Shown here piece by piece: positions 15,467 to 21,129 of a stretch of DNA of 21,129 nucleotides. The DNA lies in contig CAYRBR010000022.1 of the NCBI GenBank assembly GCA_964422555.1, positions 1 to 21,129 on the forward strand, given 5' to 3'. Below the pieces are notes generated by a model that did no database searches, had not been told where the DNA came from, and was given only the letters and a program-made list of their open reading frames with translations. The DNA comes from JAGLCW01 sp964422555 (GTDB lineage: Bacteria > Caldisericota > Caldisericia > UBA6126). Both the position numbers and the translations under genes were made by a program. The number at the start of each line of letters is the position of its first letter. Position 1 is the first letter of the stretch.

Positions 15467-16341
15467 TCCTCAAAAGTAGTTACATTAAAGTAGCTTTCTG
15501 GTATAAAGGAAAAACCTACGAGAATCGAGTGGGTTCCATATCGACAAATACCTGAAAGGGGCATAGTATGCATTGAAATATTGTCAACATCAAGCTTTCC
15601 CTGAATTACATTCTCAATTGCTTTTGCTTTTTCAGTATCAAGTCCATGATAAATCTGAACATTCACTTTTTTCCCCATTAAAAATTGTTCTGCATTTTTA
15701 TGAAGATGTAGCTGTATTTGATTGAAGTTTGCCTTTGCAACTGAGTTTAATTTACCATTTACTAGGGAATATAAATGGTATTGTTTTCGAGGAAGAAGAG
15801 AAAAGCCCTGTTGGATGGGAACATTCACATTGGTTCTTAAAAAAGATGGTTGCGGGGTTAAAATAAGAGTATAGAAGTATCGATCTATGTTTTGTATTTG
15901 CGTTTGGATAGTTTGGAACGGAACTTGGTTGGAAGCATAGTGAGTAAGCAATTCTGTAAGAGATTGAAGCCCAGCCTCTGAAAGTTTACTATCGATTACT
16001 TCAATGTGGGTATCATAAAGAAGATCCTGTGATTTTTTTGCTGCAGTATAGTTGGGAGAAAGGTCTGATGAAAGATGGATTGATAGAACATTGTCAAATT
16101 GAGGGTATAGCATCGAGTAAATTTGGAATATTTCGTCAGCAGTTGGATGCAGAATTCTCGGAATTGTTTTTTCGTTCTCTATAGTATTACTTAGTGTGTT
16201 AACGTCTATATCTTCAGTTTCTCTGATAATTTCATTCCCAATTTGAATTCTGGATGAGATAAAAGATATTCCAAGCTGTTCTTGTTTTTCCTGGGAAAAT
16301 GTACAGCAGCTGTCAGTAATAATTCTCATTTTTTTTGCCAT
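15463..16341 (-). CDS. DegV family fatty-acid-binding-like protein
   Basis: This 292-residue protein resembles DegV/FakB, soluble two-domain proteins that hold a fatty acid for phosphorylation by FakA. It shows the opening strand RIITDSCCTFS, a middle segment NVLSIHLSSDLSPNYTAA matching the usual SSxLSGTY pattern, and HIEVIDSKLSEAGLQSL matching the family VIDS segment. The C-terminal GPG-type motif of many family members reads YGTHSILVGF here, and the TSQPS segment reads RILHPTAD. It is therefore a divergent member, and its ligand is uncertain. AGGAG precedes the ATG by 8 nt, inside the end of the glycosyltransferase gene. No fakA-like kinase is in the window. A second ATG a few codons in (MRIITD) is also possible as a start. 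Confidence 0.85.
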   Translation of the reverse strand: MAKKMRIITDSCCTFSQEKQEQLGISFISSRIQIGNEIIRETEDIDVNTLSNTIENEKTIPRILHPTADEIFQIYSMLYPQFDNVLSIHLSSDLSPNYTAAKKSQDLLYDTHIEVIDSKLSEAGLQSLTELLTHYASNQVPFQTIQTQIQNIDRYFYTLILTPQPSFLRTNVNVPIQQGFSLLPRKQYHLYSLVNGKLNSVAKANFNQIQLHLHKNAEQFLMGKKVNVQIYHGLDTEKAKAIENVIQGKLDVDNISMHTMPLSGICRYGTHSILVGFSFIPESYFNVTTFEE

Positions 16342-16342
16342 A

Positions 16343-17002
16343 TCAGGACTCCTTTTTTGAAGATAATTCTTTTATTATATCTTTAAACATATCAACTCGT
16401 TTTTTTGATTCCACCTCTTCACAGTTACCGGTGTGAATGCGTTTTTTTTCTTCTTTTGTAACGTGTGTAAGGTTTTCTAACTTCACTTTTTGGATGGTAT
16501 AGTTCTGCTCTTTTAATTTTCGATGAATAGATATTTCAATTCCATATCCAACGTGACATTTATTTTCAAGGGACAGAAGCAGGTTTCTTCGAACACATCT
16601 TTGTCCGGAGAGTTGCGGAGTAACCTGATGTGCCAGGTCAGTTACCATTCTTCCTTTGGTAAAAATACCTAATGTAGATGTGTTGGAGGAACCTAGTACT
16701 GGTAAAATTAGATCGAATACGTGTGTGGAAGTTAGTCCAATTAGGTCGGCATCTAATAGAAGAATGATATCCGTTTTTGCTTTACTGGCTCCGGTAAACA
16801 ATGCCATAGCTTTCCCAGCATTTTTAGCCATCGAAAATACAGTAGCTCCAGCTTGTTCTGCAACTTGTGCAGTATTATCGGTAGAGCCATCATCCACAAC
16901 CAGAATCTCTTGTATATAGGAGCACGGCTTGCAGGCCTTTACAACATCTCCAATTGTGGTTGCTTCGTTATAAGCTGGAATTAGAACTGTTACATATTCC
17001 AT
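16343..17002 (-). CDS. Family 2 glycosyltransferase (short, DPM1/GpgS-like)
   Basis: This 219-residue GT-A enzyme transfers a sugar from a nucleotide donor. Motifs: VTVLIPAYNEATTI (4-17), VVDDGSTDNT (35-44) for nucleotide binding, LLLDADL (81-87) with the metal-binding DxD, and a later QLSGQRCVRRNLL typical of the acceptor side. No membrane helix is present, so it would act in the cytoplasm. The acceptor is unknown; small members of this type make glucosylglycerate or load sugars onto lipid carriers. The ATG lies 35 nt inside the end of proS, with GAGGA upstream. The TGA is 1 nt from the start of the DegV-like gene, so it is firmly within an operon. Pairing with proS looks like chance co-transcription rather than shared function. 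Confidence 0.9.
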   Translation of the reverse strand: MEYVTVLIPAYNEATTIGDVVKACKPCSYIQEILVVDDGSTDNTAQVAEQAGATVFSMAKNAGKAMALFTGASKAKTDIILLLDADLIGLTSTHVFDLILPVLGSSNTSTLGIFTKGRMVTDLAHQVTPQLSGQRCVRRNLLLSLENKCHVGYGIEISIHRKLKEQNYTIQKVKLENLTHVTKEEKKRIHTGNCEEVESKKRVDMFKDIIKELSSKKES

Positions 17003-18698
17003 TCATTTCATCCTCAGCAGATTGTATTATTAATTTCACAATTTCATTCACAGGGATATCTTCTTTAAGACCTGTTTTTCTATTTTGAAATTCAACTTTA
17101 TTTTCTTTTAATCCCCTACCGCAAACAACCTTGTATGGAATACCTAACAACTCACTATCTTTAAATTTGAATCCAGGACTTACTTCACGGTCGTCTATCA
17201 GTACTTCTAGTCCAGCATTTTCTAGTTCCTGGGTGATGGACTCGGCAATTTGTTTCTGATCTTTATCGCTTGGGTTAACCATAATTACTTCGACTGCAAA
17301 AGGGGAAACAGACAAGGGCCATTTAATTCCTTTTTCGTCATGATACTGCTCGATAATTGCTGCGACTAAGCGTGTAACGCCAATGCCATAGCAACCCATT
17401 AAGATATTCTTTTGTTTTCCATCTACATCTGTAAAAGTGGTCTTTAATGGCTTCGTGTACCGATCGTTTAATGCAAATGTATGCCCAATTTCCATACCAT
17501 GTTTAACAACAAGGGGTTTTCCACAGGAGGGGCAAGGATCTCCATTTCGTAAGGAGCGTATGTCGCCAACAATGTTAGCTTGCCAGTCGATCTTGTAACA
17601 AACATGCTGGCAGTGAGTATCTTTTTTCATTGCTCCGCAGATAGCATCTTTCATGTGGGTGGTTGCAGTGTCTGCAACGATAATAATATTCTCAGCATTT
17701 ACAGGACCAAGGAAACCAGTTGGAAGAGAGGTAGATTCCGTACACAGAAAGACATTTTTCCCAAGCAATCGTTTTAGTTTTGTTTCGTTAACTTCATCGG
17801 AACCCTTTACGATCGCTATATACTGGTTATTTTCTTCATCTTTGTAAAGTACACTTTTTAAAATTTTGTCGGGGGAAGAATTTAAGAAAGATGCAACTTC
17901 TTCAATTGTTTTCTTCGATGGAGTGGCTACTTCAATCATTGTAGAGGGTGAGTTTTCATCAATATCATCGGGTAATTCTGAAACAGAAGGAGCAACTTCA
18001 ATTGTAGCACTGTACTTACATGCATCGCAGACTACAAAACCCGTTTCACCTACTTCAGATACAGAAACATATTCGTGAGAAAAGGAACCTCCAATGGTTC
18101 CATTATCAGCATCAACAGGATAGAAGCGTAACCCACACCTTGAAAAAATAGCTCTGTAAGCTTCGGAGATTTCTTTATACCCATCATGCAGGCTATCTTC
18201 ATCAGCGTGGAAGCTGTATAAATCTTTCATAATAAATTCTTTGCAACGGATTACACCAAAGCGGGGTCTGGGTTCGTCTCTAAATTTCGTTTGAATTTGA
18301 TATAAGAATACAGGAAGGTCACGATATGATTTGGCAGTATTCTTTACGGTTTCTGTAATAATCTCTTCATGGGTGGGACCAAGGCAAAACTCTCGATTTC
18401 CTCTATCATGTAATTTGAACATTTCCTGTCCATATTCGTCCCATCTTCCGGTTTTTTTCCAGGGAGTAGAGGGAAGAAGAATGGGAAGGAGTAATTCATT
18501 ACAGTTTTTCTTCGACAATTCTTCACGAATGATAGTTTTAATCTTTTCCAAAACTTTTACACCCAAAGGAAGCCATGTATATACACCAGTCGAAACTTTT
18601 TTTATCATTCCCGCCCGAATCATTAGTTGATGACTTGTAACTTCAGCCTCTTGCGGTACTTCTTTTAACGTCTGTAAATATAAATTTGTGTACTTCAC
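16968..18698 (-). CDS. proS: Prolyl-tRNA synthetase, bacterial type
   Basis: This 576-residue class II enzyme charges tRNA-Pro with proline. Family landmarks: TSHQLMIRAGMIKKVSTGVY (21-40), LGPTHEE (106-112), motif 2 FRDEPRPRFGVIRCKEF (139-155; Arg140), an inserted YbaK-type editing domain (about 225-390) that removes mischarged alanine, a CPSCGKPL zinc-ribbon-like pair, IGHTFALNDRY, motif 3 GCYGIGVTRLVAAIIEQ, and the anticodon-binding domain to the end. The start is GTG at 18698, supported by GGAGG upstream. The 55-bp leader is too short for a T-box riboswitch. The 3D protein gene ends 55 bp upstream in the same direction and may be co-transcribed; the end overlaps the glycosyltransferase by 35 nt. 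The editing-domain loop usually reading RGDxxxNE is KGSDEVNE, a mild variation. Confidence 0.97.
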   Translation of the reverse strand: MKYTNLYLQTLKEVPQEAEVTSHQLMIRAGMIKKVSTGVYTWLPLGVKVLEKIKTIIREELSKKNCNELLLPILLPSTPWKKTGRWDEYGQEMFKLHDRGNREFCLGPTHEEIITETVKNTAKSYRDLPVFLYQIQTKFRDEPRPRFGVIRCKEFIMKDLYSFHADEDSLHDGYKEISEAYRAIFSRCGLRFYPVDADNGTIGGSFSHEYVSVSEVGETGFVVCDACKYSATIEVAPSVSELPDDIDENSPSTMIEVATPSKKTIEEVASFLNSSPDKILKSVLYKDEENNQYIAIVKGSDEVNETKLKRLLGKNVFLCTESTSLPTGFLGPVNAENIIIVADTATTHMKDAICGAMKKDTHCQHVCYKIDWQANIVGDIRSLRNGDPCPSCGKPLVVKHGMEIGHTFALNDRYTKPLKTTFTDVDGKQKNILMGCYGIGVTRLVAAIIEQYHDEKGIKWPLSVSPFAVEVIMVNPSDKDQKQIAESITQELENAGLEVLIDDREVSPGFKFKDSELLGIPYKVVCGRGLKENKVEFQNRKTGLKEDIPVNEIVKLIIQSAEDEMNGICNSSNSSL

Positions 18699-18720
18699 GC
18701 TTTCCTCCGATGAAATCTAA

Positions 18721-18736
18721 GTAGTTTTGCAACTAC
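18721..18736. repeat. Short hairpin in the proS leader region
   Basis: GTAGTT (18721-18726) and AACTAC (18731-18736) pair perfectly around a 4-base loop, 23 nt before the proS GTG. TATAAT is readable on the minus strand a few bases upstream of it. No T-run follows, so it is not a normal terminator. It could be a small leader structure or an operator half-site pair. Confidence 0.35.
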
Positions 18737-18753
18737 CATTATACATGAATAAT

Positions 18754-19608
18754 TTAATCAAGAATATATATATTAATGTAGCCACCTCTCCAATTATCAT
18801 TTGGGAGTTTGCGCCACAAAAAACAATCGATACGATTTCCCTTAATAAGCCCACCGGTATCTCCTGCAAAGGCGTATCCGTATCCTTCTACGTACAGTTT
18901 TGTGCCCAGTGGAATTACTCTTGTATCAACAGCAATCATTCCGAAGCAGACTCTTTTGCCAGAAGCGGCTGTAAACGGGTCACTATCACATTGGGCAACG
19001 GTAGGGTTATAGCTACTGGCTAAAACGCGCATTTTCTTTTTGTAAGGTCCCTCGAAATAACAAGTTCCATGACCAATTATTTCATGCACGGGAAGTGATG
19101 TAATTTCCTCTTGAACAATTTTTTTTGAAACCAAATTTCCATTTTCATATTTTTCCTTGTAGGTGACATTCTTTTTCCCTAATTCACCAGGTATCCAAAC
19201 AGCAATTAAATCGTGTTCCATTGTTGGAATATCTTGATGAAAAACCTGAAAGGGGATTTCTTCCTGCAAGGTATAATTCTTGTACTCGACTTTAATAATA
19301 CGAAAAGAATCCTTTTCCTGCAGAAGGTGGTCCATTGGTAGGGTAACTTCAAATTGGTAAGAAGGTTGAATGTGAAATGACTGTAGAAAATTCTCTACAG
19401 TCATGGGGTTGATTGATTCTTCATACCAGGTTTGATCGATTTCGTATTGAATTAAAATTGTAGCTTGTTCCTTGGCCCAGCTTTGAGATCGAAGAGAAAA
19501 TACTACGTTTCCATTTGTAATCGACCTAAAACCAACAAAAAATACAGTAGAAAAAAGAAAGATAACCAAGAAAAGGAATCGAATAATAGTACTTATATTC
19601 TGTTTCAT
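18754..19608 (-). CDS. G5 and 3D domain cell-wall protein
   Basis: This 284-residue exported protein has a membrane or signal segment (9-28), an unrecognised beta-rich part (30-115), a G5-like domain (about 117-183; KEKYENGNLVSKKIVQEEIT, VHEIIGHGTC), and a C-terminal 3D domain (about 192-284). The 3D domain carries the three aspartates that name it: IAVDTRVIPLG (Asp228), FAGDTGG (Asp250) and RIDCF (Asp261). This double-psi beta-barrel is the catalytic part of Rpf/Sps and MltA-type murein enzymes, so a role in peptidoglycan turnover is likely. No Shine-Dalgarno precedes the ATG; the only clear signal is TTGACA on the minus strand (19643-19638), so the mRNA may be nearly leaderless. It may head the operon that includes proS. 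Confidence 0.9.
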   Translation of the reverse strand: MKQNISTIIRFLFLVIFLFSTVFFVGFRSITNGNVVFSLRSQSWAKEQATILIQYEIDQTWYEESINPMTVENFLQSFHIQPSYQFEVTLPMDHLLQEKDSFRIIKVEYKNYTLQEEIPFQVFHQDIPTMEHDLIAVWIPGELGKKNVTYKEKYENGNLVSKKIVQEEITSLPVHEIIGHGTCYFEGPYKKKMRVLASSYNPTVAQCDSDPFTAASGKRVCFGMIAVDTRVIPLGTKLYVEGYGYAFAGDTGGLIKGNRIDCFLWRKLPNDNWRGGYINIYILD

Positions 19609-19614
19609 AAGTAA

Positions 19615-19664
19615 AGGCTAATTCAATAAAAGAACCTTGTCAAATTTAAAAAAAACAATACGAT
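19615..19664. promoter_or_regulatory. Overlapping divergent promoters between the 3D protein and the two-helix membrane protein
   Basis: TTGTCA on the plus strand (19637-19642) and TTGACA on the minus strand (19643-19638) overlap within CTTGTCAA. With 16 bp spacing, TACGAT (19659-19664) is a plus -10 candidate. With 17 bp spacing, TAGCCT (19620-19615) is a weak minus -10 candidate. Both would place transcription starts at or within a few bases of a start codon. The -35 boxes are good; the -10 boxes are poor. Confidence 0.35.
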
Positions 19665-20298
19665 GATACTAATAATGAATACAAATCAACTGGATACTAA
19701 ATTAAAACAAAAAGAGCGTTGGTTTGAAGTACCGTGGGTTATTGTTGTGTTTGTTCTTTTCATTCCTCCCGTTGGGTTTGTTTTATTGGGGTATTCACGA
19801 AAGTGTTCATTCATCTGGAAAATTGCAATTTCTTGTCTTGCCTGTTTTCTGTATTTTTTCATTCTTTATCAAACTATGGGTGGAGTAAATTCTAGCCGAA
19901 ACCTGGATGTGAATTATCTACAAGAGCCATTTGCCTATTCTTCGATTTCGTTTTCGAGTACTGATGCTGCCCATTCTTTGCATGGTATTGAGGTACAACC
20001 AGGGGAAGAAGAGGTATTCCTACAAGTTAACTATATAGTTAGGAATCCTTCTGATTCACCAAGGTTTTATGTTTCCCTTCTGGATGAACCTAGACTGTTA
20101 AACGAAGAAGGGAGAGAAATACTGCCGGATTTGACTGTTTCTCAAGAACCATTTGGAGAATTTAAAAAACAGGAAGAAAAATCTGGTTTTTTATTGTTTA
20201 GAATTCCCCAGAATTTTTATCCTCAAAGCTTTGTGATACAAGGCTCAACGTATGAAATACCGGAAAATGTATTGCAAAAAAAAGAAAATGCATCTTGA
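19663..20298 (+). CDS. Two-helix membrane protein with beta-rich outer domain
   Basis: I do not recognise this 211-residue protein by name. A polar N-terminus (1-23) is followed by two membrane helices (about 24-45 and 49-69) and then an outer beta-rich domain (about 75-205). The stretch VQPGEEEVFLQVNYIVRNPS has the pattern of DUF4352-like Ig-fold lipoprotein domains (a strand with paired hydrophobics followed by NxS), but the match is weak. Neither ATG 19663 nor ATG 19675 has a Shine-Dalgarno site; I kept the longer one, while the promoter guess favours 19675. It is divergent from the 3D protein across about 54 bp, with overlapping -35 boxes. The next gene starts 136 bp downstream. Confidence 0.75.
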   Translation: MILIMNTNQLDTKLKQKERWFEVPWVIVVFVLFIPPVGFVLLGYSRKCSFIWKIAISCLACFLYFFILYQTMGGVNSSRNLDVNYLQEPFAYSSISFSSTDAAHSLHGIEVQPGEEEVFLQVNYIVRNPSDSPRFYVSLLDEPRLLNEEGREILPDLTVSQEPFGEFKKQEEKSGFLLFRIPQNFYPQSFVIQGSTYEIPENVLQKKENAS

Positions 20299-20344
20299 TA
20301 AAAGGCAGTGTTTTTCTTATCATGAATAAAAAATTATTTGGAGA

Positions 20345-20358
20345 AACAGTAAACTGTT
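20345..20358. repeat. Perfect 6-2-6 inverted repeat before the last gene
   Basis: AACAGT (20345-20350) and ACTGTT (20353-20358) flank AA in the 135-bp gap before the last gene. No T-run follows on either strand. It may be a small operator. The rest of the gap (20299-20433) is AT-rich and shows no clear promoter or terminator. Confidence 0.35.
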
Positions 20359-20433
20359 AATGAATTATTGTGTTATGAATTTTATGTTTGGTTCCTATTA
20401 TTGTGACTTTGTTGAGAGTAGGAGGGATCTACT

Positions 20434-21129
20434 ATGAGAAAATTGATGTCCTACATTATTATTATGGCATTACTGCTTACAACCCTTGCAGTACCTCATT
20501 CGGTACCGTCAGTTGAAGCGGCATCAGGTAACAGACCTGCAACTTTTATTGCAAATCGCTTTGTTAAAGTGGGCTTTGACCGTGACGGTTTACCCCTTTA
20601 TCCAACCAGAATGTTCCCATGGCAACAGAATGAAAGAATTCCTGTTTGGGGTAGAGATGATTATCCTATGCCCAATGCGTATCAAGCTCGGAATGAAATA
20701 CGCGTTAATGTTCCAGCTATTGCTGCTGAAACAGATGTAATACCTGTTGCATGGACAGATGTCTATTTAACAGTTGTACCAGCTGGTGGAGATTCGCAAG
20801 AATATGACCATTGGTATGTAGTATTAGACTCTGCTGGGCAATTGTGGTTCGATCCAGATGGGCATTTCCACGATTCCCGTTATAATGCATATACCGATCC
20901 TGGAAGCAGATATTATATTCCAGGCAGCTGTCGAACAAAATCACATGCACTACATGGAACCCAACTATACATGGTGGATCCTATGTCCGACAACAACACA
21001 CAGGGTCCTTATATCATTAATAATGAACATCCAATGTTCAATGCAAATGCTGCCCTTACCTTTGAGGCCAAAGGTACCCGTTACGGAACCCGTAAATGGC
21101 AAATCGGCTGGGTGGATATGGTGGACTAT
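20434..21129 (+). CDS. Secreted protein of unknown function, 3' end cut by window edge
   Basis: From ATG 20434 the frame is open for 232 codons to the last base of the window, so the C-terminus is missing. A strong AGGAGGG (20420-20426) lies 7 nt upstream. Residues 1-29 are a signal peptide (MRKLMSYIIIMALLLTTLA, cut near VEA-AS). The mature part is rich in Trp, Tyr, Pro, Asp and Asn, with pieces such as VGFDRDGLPLYP, DHWYVVLDSAGQLWFDPDGH, SCRTKSHALHG and ALTFEAKGTRYGTRKWQIGW. I recognise no family; it could be an S-layer-associated or secreted repeat protein, and the missing part may hold an anchor. By eye the gene is less AT-rich than its surroundings, as highly expressed surface proteins often are. 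Confidence 0.82.
   Translation, partial: MRKLMSYIIIMALLLTTLAVPHSVPSVEAASGNRPATFIANRFVKVGFDRDGLPLYPTRMFPWQQNERIPVWGRDDYPMPNAYQARNEIRVNVPAIAAETDVIPVAWTDVYLTVVPAGGDSQEYDHWYVVLDSAGQLWFDPDGHFHDSRYNAYTDPGSRYYIPGSCRTKSHALHGTQLYMVDPMSDNNTQGPYIINNEHPMFNANAALTFEAKGTRYGTRKWQIGWVDMVDY

Noticed and set aside
18699..18753. T-box riboswitch upstream of proS
   Set aside because: The gap is only 55 bp and lacks the T-box sequence and room for the stem I and antiterminator structures.
20290..20322. TGATAA ... TTATCA inverted repeat as terminator of the two-helix protein gene
   Set aside because: The stem is only six AT-rich pairs with an imperfect extension, and no T-run follows it.
1..21129. CRISPR array, transposon, prophage or tRNA gene
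   Set aside because: No regularly spaced direct repeats, no transposase or integrase motifs, and no cloverleaf with a CCA-type end were seen on either strand.

Overview
The window looks like the chromosome of an AT-rich, low-GC bacterium of Bacillota (Firmicutes) type, or a close neighbour of that group. Strong GGAGG-type ribosome binding sites, S-layer homology (SLH) repeats, a G5-plus-3D cell-wall protein, a stand-alone bacterial tyrosine kinase with a tyrosine-rich tail and a pth-mfd-mazG cluster all point that way. No tRNA, rRNA, CRISPR array, insertion sequence, integrase or phage gene is visible. Genes are densely packed with several overlaps, and no convincing intrinsic terminator was found. 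The species cannot be named from the sequence.

Layout. (1) 1-4334, minus strand: a two-gene surface operon. A membrane protein with a degenerate alkaline-phosphatase-like ectodomain (2586-4334) overlaps by 26 nt a very large secreted protein with carboxypeptidase-regulatory-like and fibronectin-like domains that runs off the left edge. That second gene is open from 2611 to base 1. (2) 4411-9682, plus strand: pth, mfd and a fused cysteine phosphatase-MazG gene, tightly packed. They cover translation rescue, transcription-coupled repair and nucleotide-pool cleaning. (3) 9718-11924: a D-2-hydroxyacid dehydrogenase (minus) and an iron/zinc-type alcohol dehydrogenase (plus), divergent around a perfect 21-bp palindrome. 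(4) 12033-14120, plus: an SLH surface protein followed by a BY-type tyrosine kinase. (5) 19608-14144, minus: a probable operon in the order 3D cell-wall protein, proS, family 2 glycosyltransferase, DegV-like lipid-binding protein, TPR membrane protein. (6) 19663 to the right edge, plus: a two-helix membrane protein and a secreted protein cut by the window end.

The most unusual item is the 413-residue fusion of a dual-specificity-type phosphatase (intact HC-X5-R site) to a complete tandem-domain MazG. In Bacillota, MazG is commonly fused instead to a tetrapyrrole methylase-like domain (YabN). Other notable points are a pseudo-enzyme-looking alkaline phosphatase fold in a five-helix membrane protein, a hydroxyacid dehydrogenase whose usual catalytic Glu position appears to be Tyr, a tyrosine kinase whose Walker A' lacks its first Asp, and a divergent promoter region where two genes without Shine-Dalgarno sequences may share overlapping -35 boxes and be nearly leaderless.

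Residue positions and motifs were read by hand from the translation. Family assignments rest on recognised motifs, not on database searches.
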